Assembly (NCBI RefSeq): GCF_012641465.1
Contig: NZ_JABAIK010000003.1
Coordinates: 124,001-188,000 of the forward strand
DNA from: Vibrio agarilyticus
Lineage (GTDB): Bacteria > Pseudomonadota > Gammaproteobacteria > Enterobacterales > Vibrionaceae
Direction: 5' to 3'
Length of the DNA: 64,000 nucleotides
Shown: positions 36,834 to 46,044 of the stretch, piece by piece
How the letters are laid out: the number at the start of each line of letters is the position of its first letter
Position numbering within the stretch: position 1 is the first letter of the stretch
Notes under the pieces: generated by a model
What the model was told of the DNA's origin: nothing
The model's database searches: none
What the model saw: only the letters and a program-made list of their open reading frames with translations
Program-made: the position numbers and the translations under genes

Positions 36834-37733
36834 ATGACGCTAATTAATAATCGTGTTCGTGCAATGCGTTACTCAACCACCATGGTTTCACTACTACTCG
36901 TGCTAATCGCCATAGTCGCTTTAATGACCCAAGGTTTAAACTGGGGGCTGGATTTTACGGGTGGCATGGTGACGGAAGTCATTATTGACCCATCACTAAG
37001 TTATCAATCTTTGAGCGCGCATTTAAATCAACAGATAGATGCCAGTTTTGCCATAACCAAAGCGGCAGAAGAGGGGCGTTGGTTGATTCGTTACGCGATG
37101 CCGAATAACGACATGGTTGCGCCAAATCTGGCACAGTTGCTGGGTCAAATTTCTCACCAAGTCGACATTATTAGTCATAGCGTCGTGGGGGCACAAGTTG
37201 GCGATGAGCTCGTAGAGGCTGGCACTATGGCGTTATTGGTGTCCGTGCTAAGTATACTTGCCTATTTGTGTTTGCGGTTTGAATGGCGTTTGGCCACTGG
37301 CGCGCTAGTGGCTTTGGCGCATGATGTGGTGCTCGTGCTTGGTTTTTTTGCGTTAACGGGCATGGAATTTAATCTCACCGTCTTTTCGGCAATTCTCGCC
37401 ATTTTAGGTTACTCACTTAACGATTCAATAATCATTGCAGATAGAGTTCGTGAATTGTTGATTGCAAAGCCAACATGGACGACAGCAGACATCAATGATT
37501 ACGCAGTTCGAGGAACCTTTTCCCGCACAATGGTGACGTCAGGGACGACTTTGATCACCGTCTCTGCGTTATGGTGGATGGGGGGCGAACCACTGCTAGG
37601 ATTTTCAACGGCAATGTTTATTGGCGTCTTCTGTGGTACATGGTCATCAATATCGATTAGTACGGTTCTTGCTGAACAATTAAAACTCACCGCCATGCAC
37701 TACCAGCCGACACCGGTAGACGATAATCCGTAA
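36834..37733 (+). CDS. secF2: Sec translocon auxiliary subunit SecF, second copy (SecF2)
   Basis: About 299 residues with six helices: GLDFTGGMVTEVIIDPS in the periplasmic domain start, and FNLTVFSAILAILGYSLNDSIIIADRVREL in the membrane core, with the essential Asp in that last helix region. Starts 2 nt after the secD2 stop, so the pair is translationally coupled. A strong terminator follows within 30 nt. Together with SecD2 it acts on preprotein export, probably at low salt if like V. alginolyticus SecDF2. Confidence 0.95.
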   Translation: MTLINNRVRAMRYSTTMVSLLLVLIAIVALMTQGLNWGLDFTGGMVTEVIIDPSLSYQSLSAHLNQQIDASFAITKAAEEGRWLIRYAMPNNDMVAPNLAQLLGQISHQVDIISHSVVGAQVGDELVEAGTMALLVSVLSILAYLCLRFEWRLATGALVALAHDVVLVLGFFALTGMEFNLTVFSAILAILGYSLNDSIIIADRVRELLIAKPTWTTADINDYAVRGTFSRTMVTSGTTLITVSALWWMGGEPLLGFSTAMFIGVFCGTWSSISISTVLAEQLKLTAMHYQPTPVDDNP

Positions 37734-37761
37734 TTGAATTACCAAATCGAAGAAATCTAAC

Positions 37762-37796
37762 AAAGCCACGCCCATCCAATCGGCGTGGCTTTTTGC
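37762..37796 (+). terminator. Rho-independent terminator after secF2
   Basis: Stem AAAGCCACGCC / GGCGTGGCTTT, ending in a T-run. The following stretch (37797-38270) is AT-rich and gene-free, and should hold the phaB promoter. Confidence 0.9.
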
Positions 37797-38270
37797 CATC
37801 TATCAGTCGAATTTTTTCAACTGAATTCGCCCCCTTTCTTGCGGTTTATTTCGTAGGACGTTTGCATTCAATGAGACGCAAACGCAATTACTTAGCCTAA
37901 AAATGAGTAAGTTAACGAAGGATATCATTCGAAAACGCAACCTGTTTTGCATAGTGAAATTGCATTGGCTTTGTTGTTAAGTGAAATCGTTTGTTAACAA
38001 TGTGTTGTATTTTTAAGTTGCTCATTTTTATTTTTAACGCATTGAAAAATATAAATATAATTTTTTGGTTAACAGTTTCCTAACATTTCACTGGTTTGAG
38101 ATCTTGTTCAACTATATGCATATTTATTGTGAATAAGTTTGAAATGTAATATTTCTACGTTAGCTTAAATTAATAGATACGCACTCAACGTAAGTGCGGA
38201 TTCAACTGCTAGCCAATTGGCATTTGTGGCTGATTGGTTTCTATCTTTGCTGTTACGAATGGAGTCTCAA

Positions 38271-39011
38271 ATGAAGAAAGTCGCTTTGGTCACAGGATCA
38301 AAAGGCGGAATTGGATCGGCAATTTCCTCACAACTTGTCAACGATGGTTATCGTGTCATCGCAACGTATTTCACTGGCGCTTACACCTGTGCGGTGGAAT
38401 GGCAGAACGAAAAAGGCTTCAATGATGAGCAAGTTCGTCTTTTTGAACTGGATGTCACCAACACAGACGAGTGTGCTGAACGCTTAAATCAACTTCTTGA
38501 AGAAGAAGGCACGATTGATGTGATTGTGAACAACGCGGGTATTACTCGTGATGGTGTGTTTAAGAAAATGTCTGCAAGTGCTTGGTTTGACGTCATTGAA
38601 ACCAACCTCAATAGTTTATTTAACGTGACTCAACCTCTTTTTGCGGCCATGTGTGAAAAAGGGGGGGGGCGCATCGTTAATATCTCCTCAGTCAATGGTC
38701 TCAAAGGCCAGTTCGGTCAAACCAACTACTCTGCAGCTAAGGCAGGCATGATTGGCTTTTCAAAAGCGTTGGCAGCTGAAGGGGCTCGCAGTGGCGTGAC
38801 AGTGAATGTTGTCGCTCCGGGCTACACAGGCACACCTATGGTTGAAAAAATGAAACCTGAAGTGCTTGACGCTATCAAGAACGAAATTCCAATGAAACGT
38901 TTGGCCAAACCTGAAGAAATCGCACAAGCGGTTGGCTACCTAGTCAGTGACGCTGGCGCCTACATCACTGGCGAAACCATTTCCGTCAACGGCGGCTTGT
39001 ACATGCAGTAG
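38271..39011 (+). CDS. phaB: Acetoacetyl-CoA reductase PhaB
   Basis: NADPH-dependent reductase (SDR fold) that makes (R)-3-hydroxybutyryl-CoA for polyhydroxybutyrate. About 246 residues from the ATG at 38271 (GGAG seven nt upstream). The dinucleotide motif is TGSKGGIGSAI, NNAGIT follows, and catalytic Ser-Tyr-Lys appear in ISSVNGLKGQFGQTNYSAAK. The end NGGLYMQ is typical of the family. It is the first gene of the phaBAPC set, 11 nt before phaA, downstream of secF2 as in V. cholerae. Confidence 0.96.
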   Translation: MKKVALVTGSKGGIGSAISSQLVNDGYRVIATYFTGAYTCAVEWQNEKGFNDEQVRLFELDVTNTDECAERLNQLLEEEGTIDVIVNNAGITRDGVFKKMSASAWFDVIETNLNSLFNVTQPLFAAMCEKGGGRIVNISSVNGLKGQFGQTNYSAAKAGMIGFSKALAAEGARSGVTVNVVAPGYTGTPMVEKMKPEVLDAIKNEIPMKRLAKPEEIAQAVGYLVSDAGAYITGETISVNGGLYMQ

Positions 39012-39022
39012 AGGGTAAGACT

Positions 39023-40231
39023 ATGGAACGTGTATTTATTGTATCAGCAAAAAGAACCCCTATCGGTGCCTTTGGTGGCAGTTTGAAAAATGTGCCAGCC
39101 GGTCGCCTCGCAGCAGTAGCAGTGAAAGGCGCACTTGAGGCGGCGCATGTTAGCCCTGAGTGTGTTGATGAAGTCATTGTCGGTAATGTCATAGGTGCAG
39201 GCCAAGGAATGAGCGTGGGGCGTCAGGCGGCTATCTTTGCTGATGTTCCAGAAACTGTCCCAGCTTATACCTTAAACATGGTTTGCGGCAGCGGAATGAA
39301 GACAGTGATGGACGCGGTATCGCACATTCGCAGCGGTGACGCCAAGGTTGTAGTGGCAGCTGGTGTCGAAGTGATGTCTCAAATTCCATTTGCGGTTCCG
39401 GGCGCGGTGCGCGATGGGCAAAAAATGGGCAGTATGACGTTGCAAGATCTGTTAATCAACGACGGTTTAACCGACGTGTTTAACCAGTATCACATGGGTG
39501 TGACAGCAGAGAATATCGCTAAAGAAGTTGGGATTGGTCGTGAAGAGCAAGATCGTTACGCCCTAGCAAGTCAGCAAAAAGCGGTTGCTGCGATTGAAGC
39601 GGGTAAATTTAAAGATGAAATCATTGCCGTGGAAGTCAAGCAGCGTCGCAATACGGTTTCGTTTGATACAGATGAATACCCAAAATCGGATGCAACGTTA
39701 GAAGGGTTAGCCAAGCTGCGCCCTGCCTTTGACAAAGAAGGTTCTGTGACCGCAGGTAATGCCTCTGGCATTAACGATGGCGCAAGCGCGGTAGTGCTCG
39801 CCTCTGAAACGGCGGTCCAAGAGTTGGGACTTGAGCCGATGGCCGAAATCGTCGGTTATGGGCAATCTGGTTTAGATCCTAAATTAATGGGCTTAGGCCC
39901 TGTAGAAGCCGTGAGTAAGGCGCTTGAAAAAGCAGACTTGCACACGAGTGATATTGATCTTTATGAGTTGAATGAGGCGTTTGCGGCGCAAGCGCTTGGT
40001 GTAATTCATCAGTTGGCTGAAAAACATGGCGTACCTTCGTCAGATATCCTGAATAAAGCCAATGTGAATGGGGGCGCAATTGCACTGGGTCATCCACTTG
40101 GTGCGTCGGGCAACCGAATTTTAGTGACACTGGTCCATGAACTTCATAGACAAAAAGGACAATACGGCGTGGCTTCACTTTGTGTGGGTGGCGGTATGGG
40201 CACAGCCGTTGTTGTTAAATCGATTCATTGA
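39023..40231 (+). CDS. phaA: Acetyl-CoA acetyltransferase PhaA
   Basis: Thiolase that condenses two acetyl-CoA into acetoacetyl-CoA, the first step of PHB synthesis. About 402 residues: SAKRTPIGAFGGSLKN at the start, catalytic Cys in NMVCGSGMK, then GGAIALGHPLGASGNR and CVGGGMGTA with the second Cys. Belongs to the phaBAPC cluster; 36 nt later comes the phasin gene. Confidence 0.96.
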   Translation: MERVFIVSAKRTPIGAFGGSLKNVPAGRLAAVAVKGALEAAHVSPECVDEVIVGNVIGAGQGMSVGRQAAIFADVPETVPAYTLNMVCGSGMKTVMDAVSHIRSGDAKVVVAAGVEVMSQIPFAVPGAVRDGQKMGSMTLQDLLINDGLTDVFNQYHMGVTAENIAKEVGIGREEQDRYALASQQKAVAAIEAGKFKDEIIAVEVKQRRNTVSFDTDEYPKSDATLEGLAKLRPAFDKEGSVTAGNASGINDGASAVVLASETAVQELGLEPMAEIVGYGQSGLDPKLMGLGPVEAVSKALEKADLHTSDIDLYELNEAFAAQALGVIHQLAEKHGVPSSDILNKANVNGGAIALGHPLGASGNRILVTLVHELHRQKGQYGVASLCVGGGMGTAVVVKSIH

Positions 40232-40266
40232 TGCTGAATTAAACGTTTATTATTAGGAGAAACGTC

Positions 40267-40614
40267 ATGTATACGGATTTTTTTAAAACTTTTTCTGATC
40301 AAACTGAAAAAAGCCTAGAACCTTACTTTAAGTTTAATAAATTAATGACTAAAAACGTTGAAGTTCTTACTGAACTGCAACTGAGCGCGGCGCGCACTTA
40401 TAGTGAAATGGGCTTAAACCAGCTAAAAGCGGCATCTGACGTAAAAGATATTACGTCACTTGCAGCTTTTAATAGCCAGCAACTTGGTGCGCTAACGAAA
40501 CTATCTCAACAAATGTTAGATGACAGTAATAAGCTTCAAGCAATTGCTAAAGAGTTTAAAGATGATGTAGAGCAGTTGACATCGGAAAATATGAAAACGG
40601 TAACACCCGCTTAA
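40267..40614 (+). CDS. phaP: Phasin PhaP
   Basis: Granule-coat protein for PHB, about 115 residues. Amphipathic helices without Cys or Trp (YTDFFKTFSDQTEKSLEPYF; LSAARTYSEMGLNQLKAASD). Phasin family of the short Vibrio type. Strong AGGAGAAACGTC before the ATG and biased codons suggest high expression. A hairpin-U-run at 40733 separates it from phaC. Confidence 0.92.
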   Translation: MYTDFFKTFSDQTEKSLEPYFKFNKLMTKNVEVLTELQLSAARTYSEMGLNQLKAASDVKDITSLAAFNSQQLGALTKLSQQMLDDSNKLQAIAKEFKDDVEQLTSENMKTVTPA

Positions 40615-40732
40615 TTCTGGTGCTGGCAAATACCTAAATCGTGTTATTTTTAGATCATTATATGATTAATGAATCGTTGTGATATTGATATATCGATGAC
40701 TCAAAAACATTATTTAGGCGTCCCCGTATCTT

Positions 40733-40758
40733 GCGCCACCCTTGTGGTGGCGCTTTTT
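40733..40758 (+). terminator. Intrinsic terminator between phaP and phaC
   Basis: Stem GCGCCACC / GGTGGCGC with a five-base loop, followed by TTTTT, 119 nt after phaP. phaC starts only 20 nt later, so partial readthrough would keep phaC low relative to the phasin. Confidence 0.82.
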
Positions 40759-40778
40759 CCGAATACAGGAGTATCGTT

Positions 40779-42572
40779 ATGTTTCAAAACTTCTTTTCGG
40801 ACTATCTTGTCAAGCTCCAAGAAAGCAATCAACAGTGGTGGCATGATCTTGAAAGCAACAAGACAGCCGTAAACTCGCCTTTGAATAAAGCCATGCAGGA
40901 AGTGAGTCTTGAAGACTCAGTCCAGTTCCTTGAAAAGGCTGCGGAGCAACCGGGTGCATTACTTAAAGTGCAGACGGAATGGTGGGAAAAACAGCTTCAA
41001 ATTTGGCAAAACGTCGCTTTAGCAAATAATGGAGAGAGTGTCATCGATCCTGAGCGTGGTGATAAGCGTTTTTCTAACGAAGCGTGGCAGTCCGAAATCA
41101 TATTTAATTTCATTAAACAATCTTATCTATTATTTAGTAAAACCTATCTTGATACGATTGACTCAATTGAAGGCCTTGATGAAAAAGCGAAAGAGCGCAT
41201 AAATTTTTTCTCGCGTCAGGCAATCAATGCACTTTCTCCCTCAAATTTTATCGCAACAAACCCAGAATTATTGCACTTAACCATGGAACAAAATGGTGAG
41301 AACTTGCTGGCGGGGATGGAGCAATTAAAACAAGATGTGGAAGCCAGTGCCGATATATTAAAAATTAGAATGACAAACAACAATGCATTTCGTATTGGAG
41401 ACGATGTTGCCAAAACGCAAGGTGATGTTGTGTTTCGCAACGAATTGTTTGAACTGATTCAGTACCATCCATTGACTGAAAAAGTAAATGCGACACCGCT
41501 ACTGATCGTCCCACCATTTATCAACAAGTATTACATTCTTGATTTAACCGAGAAAAATTCTTTGGTGCGTTGGCTGTTAGAACAAGGTCACAGTGTCTTT
41601 ATGATGTCGTGGCGAAATCCTGGACCAGCCCAAGCCAATGTAGAATTTGGTGATTATGTGACCGAAGGGGTTGTTAAAGCTGTCTCGGCGATCGAAGAAA
41701 TCACGGGTAAAGAGCAGATTAACGCCGCAGGTTACTGCATAGGTGGTACTGTGCTTGCGAGTACCGTAGCGTATTACGCCGCGAAGCGAATGAAAAAGCG
41801 GATTAAATCTGCCACCTTCTTTACCACAATTCTTGATTTCTCCCAACCGGGGGAAGTGGGCGCGTATATCAATGACCCCGTTGTCAGAGCAATCGAAGCG
41901 CAAAATAATGCGAAAGGTTATATGGATGGCCGTTCTTTGAGTGTGACCTTTAGTTTGCTTCGTGAAAATAGTTTGTATTGGAACTACTACATTGACAACT
42001 ATCTCAAAGGCAACAGTCCGGTTGATTTTGATTTATTGTACTGGAACAGCGATAGCACGAATGTCTCTGCTGCGTGTCATAACTTTATGTTACGCGAGCT
42101 CTATTTGGAAAATAAATTGGTTCAAGAGAAAGGCGTTAAGATCGGTGGTGTATGGATAGATCTAAACAAAATTCGCATTCCAACTTATTTTGTTTCAACC
42201 AAAGAAGATCATATTGCTTTGTGGCAGGGCACGTATCGTGGTGCGTTGAATACCGGTGGTAACAAAACGTTTGTTCTTGGCGCATCAGGCCACATTGCTG
42301 GCATTGTTAACCATCCTGGTAAGAATAAATACGGATTTTGGTTAAATGATAACCTCGATGACAACGCCGAAGAATGGATGAATAATGCTGAGTACAAAGA
42401 AGGATCTTGGTGGCCGCATTGGAATCATTGGCTTGCACAGTATAACCAAGAGGAACAAATTGAACCATTTAGACGTGGTTCCGAGTTACATCCTATATTA
42501 GGCCCAGCACCGGGTGATTATGTTAAGCAAGTGTTGCCTGTTGAAGCGGTTGATGCCGAAGTGGTTTCTTAG
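40779..42572 (+). CDS. phaC: Class I polyhydroxyalkanoate synthase PhaC
   Basis: Polymerises (R)-3-hydroxyacyl-CoA into PHB granules. About 597 residues from the ATG at 40779 (AGGAG upstream). The lipase-like box reads GYCIGGT with the catalytic Cys at residue 320; partner Asp is in STKEDHIALW and His in GASGHIAGI. The N-terminal domain (to about 210) is the class I type. It ends the cluster, with a strong terminator after it. Confidence 0.96.
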   Translation: MFQNFFSDYLVKLQESNQQWWHDLESNKTAVNSPLNKAMQEVSLEDSVQFLEKAAEQPGALLKVQTEWWEKQLQIWQNVALANNGESVIDPERGDKRFSNEAWQSEIIFNFIKQSYLLFSKTYLDTIDSIEGLDEKAKERINFFSRQAINALSPSNFIATNPELLHLTMEQNGENLLAGMEQLKQDVEASADILKIRMTNNNAFRIGDDVAKTQGDVVFRNELFELIQYHPLTEKVNATPLLIVPPFINKYYILDLTEKNSLVRWLLEQGHSVFMMSWRNPGPAQANVEFGDYVTEGVVKAVSAIEEITGKEQINAAGYCIGGTVLASTVAYYAAKRMKKRIKSATFFTTILDFSQPGEVGAYINDPVVRAIEAQNNAKGYMDGRSLSVTFSLLRENSLYWNYYIDNYLKGNSPVDFDLLYWNSDSTNVSAACHNFMLRELYLENKLVQEKGVKIGGVWIDLNKIRIPTYFVSTKEDHIALWQGTYRGALNTGGNKTFVLGASGHIAGIVNHPGKNKYGFWLNDNLDDNAEEWMNNAEYKEGSWWPHWNHWLAQYNQEEQIEPFRRGSELHPILGPAPGDYVKQVLPVEAVDAEVVS

Positions 42573-42636
42573 CCAAAATCAAATTATATAATAGTTTGGT
42601 TGTTTAATAAGCAGCGCGTTGTCGATTAAATGAACA

Positions 42637-42664
42637 AAGCCTAGCCACTGTGCTAGGCTTTTTT
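42637..42664 (+). terminator. Rho-independent terminator after phaC
   Basis: Stem AAGCCTAGC / GCTAGGCTT followed by TTTT. Confidence 0.9.
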
Positions 42665-42759
42665 GATCAACTCATAAGTAATTGAGAAAACCGTTTGTAA
42701 TCTCGACGTTTTTCAACGTATTTTGATGAGGCATAACACGGCGTTTTGGAGGGAACATT

Positions 42760-43773
42760 ATGTCTTTACCCGTATTAATCTGCGACGATTCTGCTTTAGC
42801 CCGAAAGCAGATTGCGCGTTCCCTGCCAGCATCATTGAATGCTGAAATTATTTTTGCTGAACATGGTCTTGATGCCTTAGAAAAATTGAGTCAGCACACA
42901 TTTCGATTGATGTTTCTTGATTTGACCATGCCGGAGCTCGATGGCTTTGGCACGCTTGAAGCGATGCGTCAACGAGACATCAACGTTCCGGTTGTTGTTG
43001 TGTCGGGAGACATTCAACCTAAAGCCAAAGAGCGTGTGTTTGCCTTAGGTGCCAAGGCGTTTATTCATAAGCCGATAAACCATGATGAGCTAAAAGCGGC
43101 GCTAAGAGAATTGGTGCAGCCGGATGCCTTGCCACAAATCATTCAACCGATACGAACCGAACTTCCAATATTACGTCGCCGCGATATTTATATGGAGGTG
43201 GCGAACGTCGCGATTGGTCGCGCGGCAGATGCACTTGCGCGTCACTTTGATGTTTTTGTTCAATTGCCGCTACCAAATGTGAATATTCTGGAGTTGGGTG
43301 AGCTACACATGGCGCTTAAAGATATTGCGCGTCACGATAATGTCTCTGGGGTGTGCCAAGGTTTTTGTGGAGAAGGCATTGCGGGCGAAGCACTGGTGCT
43401 TTTAAGTGACTCCAGTGTCGATGATCTGAAAAAATTGATGCAGGCGCCTGAATTAATCGCACAAGATGAGCGAGTTATCGAGTTAGAATTGCTCATGGAC
43501 GTGTCCAATATTTTAGTCGGTTCTTTCTTAAATGGATTGGGCGCGCAAGCGGATGTTCGTTTTTTCCAAAGTACGCCCGTCTTACTCGGGCAACACATCT
43601 CTATCGACTCTGTGATTGAATCAACAACGGGGGTGTTCCATAAAACCATGACGTTTGAAGTGAGCTACAACATTGAAGGAACATCAATTCGTTGTGATTT
43701 ACTCTTTATGTTTGTTGATGAATCGCTTCCTCTGCTCAATAACAAGTTGGCGTACCTGATGGAGGATTTTTGA
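42760..43773 (+). CDS. Response regulator with CheC/CheX-type phosphatase domain
   Basis: About 337 residues. An N-terminal receiver (phospho-Asp in FLDLTMPELDGFG; KPIN near its end) is fused to a CheC-like domain. Two phosphatase motifs are visible: MEVANVAIGRAADAL with the Glu and Asn pair, and LLMDVSNILVGSFL where Asp replaces Glu but the Asn is kept. CheC domains remove phosphate from CheY, so it may adjust chemotaxis or another CheY-like signal. It overlaps the PAS gene by 1 nt, forming a two-gene unit. Confidence 0.88.
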   Translation: MSLPVLICDDSALARKQIARSLPASLNAEIIFAEHGLDALEKLSQHTFRLMFLDLTMPELDGFGTLEAMRQRDINVPVVVVSGDIQPKAKERVFALGAKAFIHKPINHDELKAALRELVQPDALPQIIQPIRTELPILRRRDIYMEVANVAIGRAADALARHFDVFVQLPLPNVNILELGELHMALKDIARHDNVSGVCQGFCGEGIAGEALVLLSDSSVDDLKKLMQAPELIAQDERVIELELLMDVSNILVGSFLNGLGAQADVRFFQSTPVLLGQHISIDSVIESTTGVFHKTMTFEVSYNIEGTSIRCDLLFMFVDESLPLLNNKLAYLMEDF

Positions 43774-44207
43774 TGTTACATCTACCTGCTGAATTTGAAC
43801 AATTTCACTGGATGGTGGATATGGTTCAAAATGTTGATATGGGATTGGTGGTTATTAACCGCGATTATCAGATCCAAGTCTGGAATGGTTTTATGACACA
43901 TCATAGTGGACAACAATCTCATGACGTACTGGGAAAAAGTCTTTTTGATGTATTTCCTGAAATACATCAAGCTTGGTTTAGAATGAAAGCCAAACCTGTC
44001 TTTGAGCTTGGATGCCGAAGTTTTATTACTTGGCAGCAGCGCCCTTATTTGTTCAAGTGCCGCAATGTTCGCCCTATCACTCAACAGGTGAATTTCATGT
44101 ATCAAAACGTGACTCTAAATCCGATGCGTACCCCGTCAGGAGAAGTGAATTCACTGTTTCTGTCGATTCAAGATGTGACGGCAGAAAAACTCGTTACCGC
44201 CGAGTGA
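43773..44207 (+). CDS. Stand-alone PAS-domain protein
   Basis: About 144 residues with one PAS fold (VQNVDMGLVVINRDYQIQVW; YLFKCRNVRPITQQVNF; SLFLSIQDVTAEKL). The ATG shares its A with the TGA of the previous gene (TGATG), with GGAGG eight nt upstream, so translation is coupled. It lacks any output domain and may bind a partner or cofactor to sense a signal for the REC-CheC protein. Confidence 0.82.
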   Translation: MLHLPAEFEQFHWMVDMVQNVDMGLVVINRDYQIQVWNGFMTHHSGQQSHDVLGKSLFDVFPEIHQAWFRMKAKPVFELGCRSFITWQQRPYLFKCRNVRPITQQVNFMYQNVTLNPMRTPSGEVNSLFLSIQDVTAEKLVTAE

Positions 44208-44303
44208 ACGCCGATATTGGAGTCCTTGACATTTCATACTTGAAAACATAACCGTCAAGTTAAACGTCATCGAGTATACTTGGCATATTTGATGGCGTCA
44301 TTC

Positions 44304-44416
44304 TATACCCGTCCTAATTGACGTTGCAGGGGTAGCTGGTTCTTGCAAACCTTTATCTATGCGCAAAGGCTTTGCTCGTTTACCACCTACCCGCATCTTC
44401 AAGTTGCAAGGGGGTT
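44304..44416. repeat. ERIC-like repeat, one end degenerate
   Basis: Begins tatacccgtcctaattgacg and ends in a cttcaagttgcaaggggg stretch, with the usual core around gcaaaggctttgctcg. Located before nnr. Confidence 0.7.
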
Positions 44417-44466
44417 TAGACCGTTCGTGATGCCATCTTCGTAGACGCAATGTACGAGGGTAGCTT

Positions 44467-46044
44467 ATGAATTTGCAAACGCTGCAGCCGTTATTTTCTC
44501 CCGAACAGATCCGCCGTGGTGAGCGCACTGTCGCCGATGAGCAGGGTATCGAGCTTTATCAATTGATGCTGCGCGCTGGTAAAGCGGTCGCTGCACACAT
44601 CATTCACACGCACTCCGCGACGTCGTCAGTCTTGGTGCTATGTGGTGGGGGAAATAATGGTGGCGATGGTTATGTCACTGCATTAGAACTGCAACAAGCC
44701 GGTTTAACGGTTCAACTCGTCTCCACTATCGACACGGCAACGCTGTCGGGCGATGCATTGCGTGCATTTCAGCAGTGGGTAGACGCTGGAAATGAGGTAA
44801 GTTCGACCGCCGCTTTAGCGCAATGCATTAGTAACAGCGAAATGATTGTTGATGCCATTTTAGGTACCGGGCTATCCGGTCCTGCACGCGAAGAAATCGC
44901 TTCAATTATCGACCAAGTTAACGCCAGTCAATTGCCGATTATCAGCGTTGATATTCCATCGGGGCTAAATGCGGCTGTGGGGATAGCCGAAGGGAGCGTG
45001 ATTCGCGCCTTGGAAACCATTACCTTTATTGGGATTAAGAAAGGCTTAGTCACTGGGGCTGCACGCGAATATGTTGGCAAATTGCATTTGCAAACCATAG
45101 CGATAGGCGATCACTTTATTGCCACAGAACCCACTCATTGCTTTGGTATGAACGCCAGTGCCATTGCCGAACTCGTTAAACGGCGCAAAATGTGCGCCCA
45201 CAAAGGTGACAATGGCCGTTTGATCTTATTTGGTGGCCATCACAGTATGTCGGGGGCGATTCGAATGGCAACCCATGCGGCGCTACGTGGTGGTGCAGGT
45301 TTAGTCAAAGTGATCACACATCCCGATTCAAGGTTGCCCACTCAATTGAGTTGCCCTGAAGCGATGGTAGATTGTTTTATTGAACCTGAGTCATTAGTTG
45401 GTGAGGCTCAGGTTACACCACAACCAGATCTAAGTTGGGCTCAAGCGCTGGTGCTAGGCCCCGGGCTCAGCCAGAGTAATTGGGGGAGAGCAGGGTATCA
45501 AGCCGCGGCGCAGCTTCCAGTGTTAAAAGTACTCGATGCGGACGCGTTAAATTTACTGTCACTTAACCCACAGCAAGATGCGCAGCGTATTCTAACCCCT
45601 CATCCGGGTGAAGCGGCACGTTTGCTCGGAGTGTCGATTACTGAAATTGAGCAAGATCGCTATCAAGCCGTTAGGCAGTTGCAGCAAAAATACGGTGGCG
45701 TGGTTGTACTCAAGGGCGCAGGAACCCTGATTGACGATGGTGAAACAACCTATGTGTGCCGTCAAGGAAACCCTGGCATGGCAACCGGAGGAATGGGGGA
45801 TGTACTCGCGGGTTTAATTGGTGCACTGTTAGCGCAAAAGTATGATCTATTGGAGGCGGCGTTACTAGGCGTCTTAGCGCACAGTAGCGCCGCCGATCTG
45901 AATGTGCAACATGAGGGCGTTATCGGATTATTGGCGAGTGATGTTATTGATTCGCTGCGAATGGTGCTCAATCAGATAGTGGAAATTGAACATCCCGGCA
46001 CAAAATCCAGTAGCGTGTTAGAAAAAATATTGCCCGCTCAATGA
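44467..46044 (+). CDS. nnr: Bifunctional NAD(P)H-hydrate epimerase / ADP-dependent dehydratase (Nnr)
   Basis: Repairs damaged NAD(P)H hydrates. The N-terminal half (about 1-215) is the YjeF epimerase domain: LCGGGNNGGDGYVTALELQ and SVDIPSGLNA. The C-terminal half is a ribokinase-like dehydratase with NPGMATGGMGDVLAG. About 525 residues, full length. GGTAGCTT precedes the ATG. In gammaproteobacteria this gene usually lies with tsaE and amiB; here it stands alone. Its end overlaps the convergent outer-membrane gene by 27 nt. Confidence 0.93.
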   Translation: MNLQTLQPLFSPEQIRRGERTVADEQGIELYQLMLRAGKAVAAHIIHTHSATSSVLVLCGGGNNGGDGYVTALELQQAGLTVQLVSTIDTATLSGDALRAFQQWVDAGNEVSSTAALAQCISNSEMIVDAILGTGLSGPAREEIASIIDQVNASQLPIISVDIPSGLNAAVGIAEGSVIRALETITFIGIKKGLVTGAAREYVGKLHLQTIAIGDHFIATEPTHCFGMNASAIAELVKRRKMCAHKGDNGRLILFGGHHSMSGAIRMATHAALRGGAGLVKVITHPDSRLPTQLSCPEAMVDCFIEPESLVGEAQVTPQPDLSWAQALVLGPGLSQSNWGRAGYQAAAQLPVLKVLDADALNLLSLNPQQDAQRILTPHPGEAARLLGVSITEIEQDRYQAVRQLQQKYGGVVVLKGAGTLIDDGETTYVCRQGNPGMATGGMGDVLAGLIGALLAQKYDLLEAALLGVLAHSSAADLNVQHEGVIGLLASDVIDSLRMVLNQIVEIEHPGTKSSSVLEKILPAQ

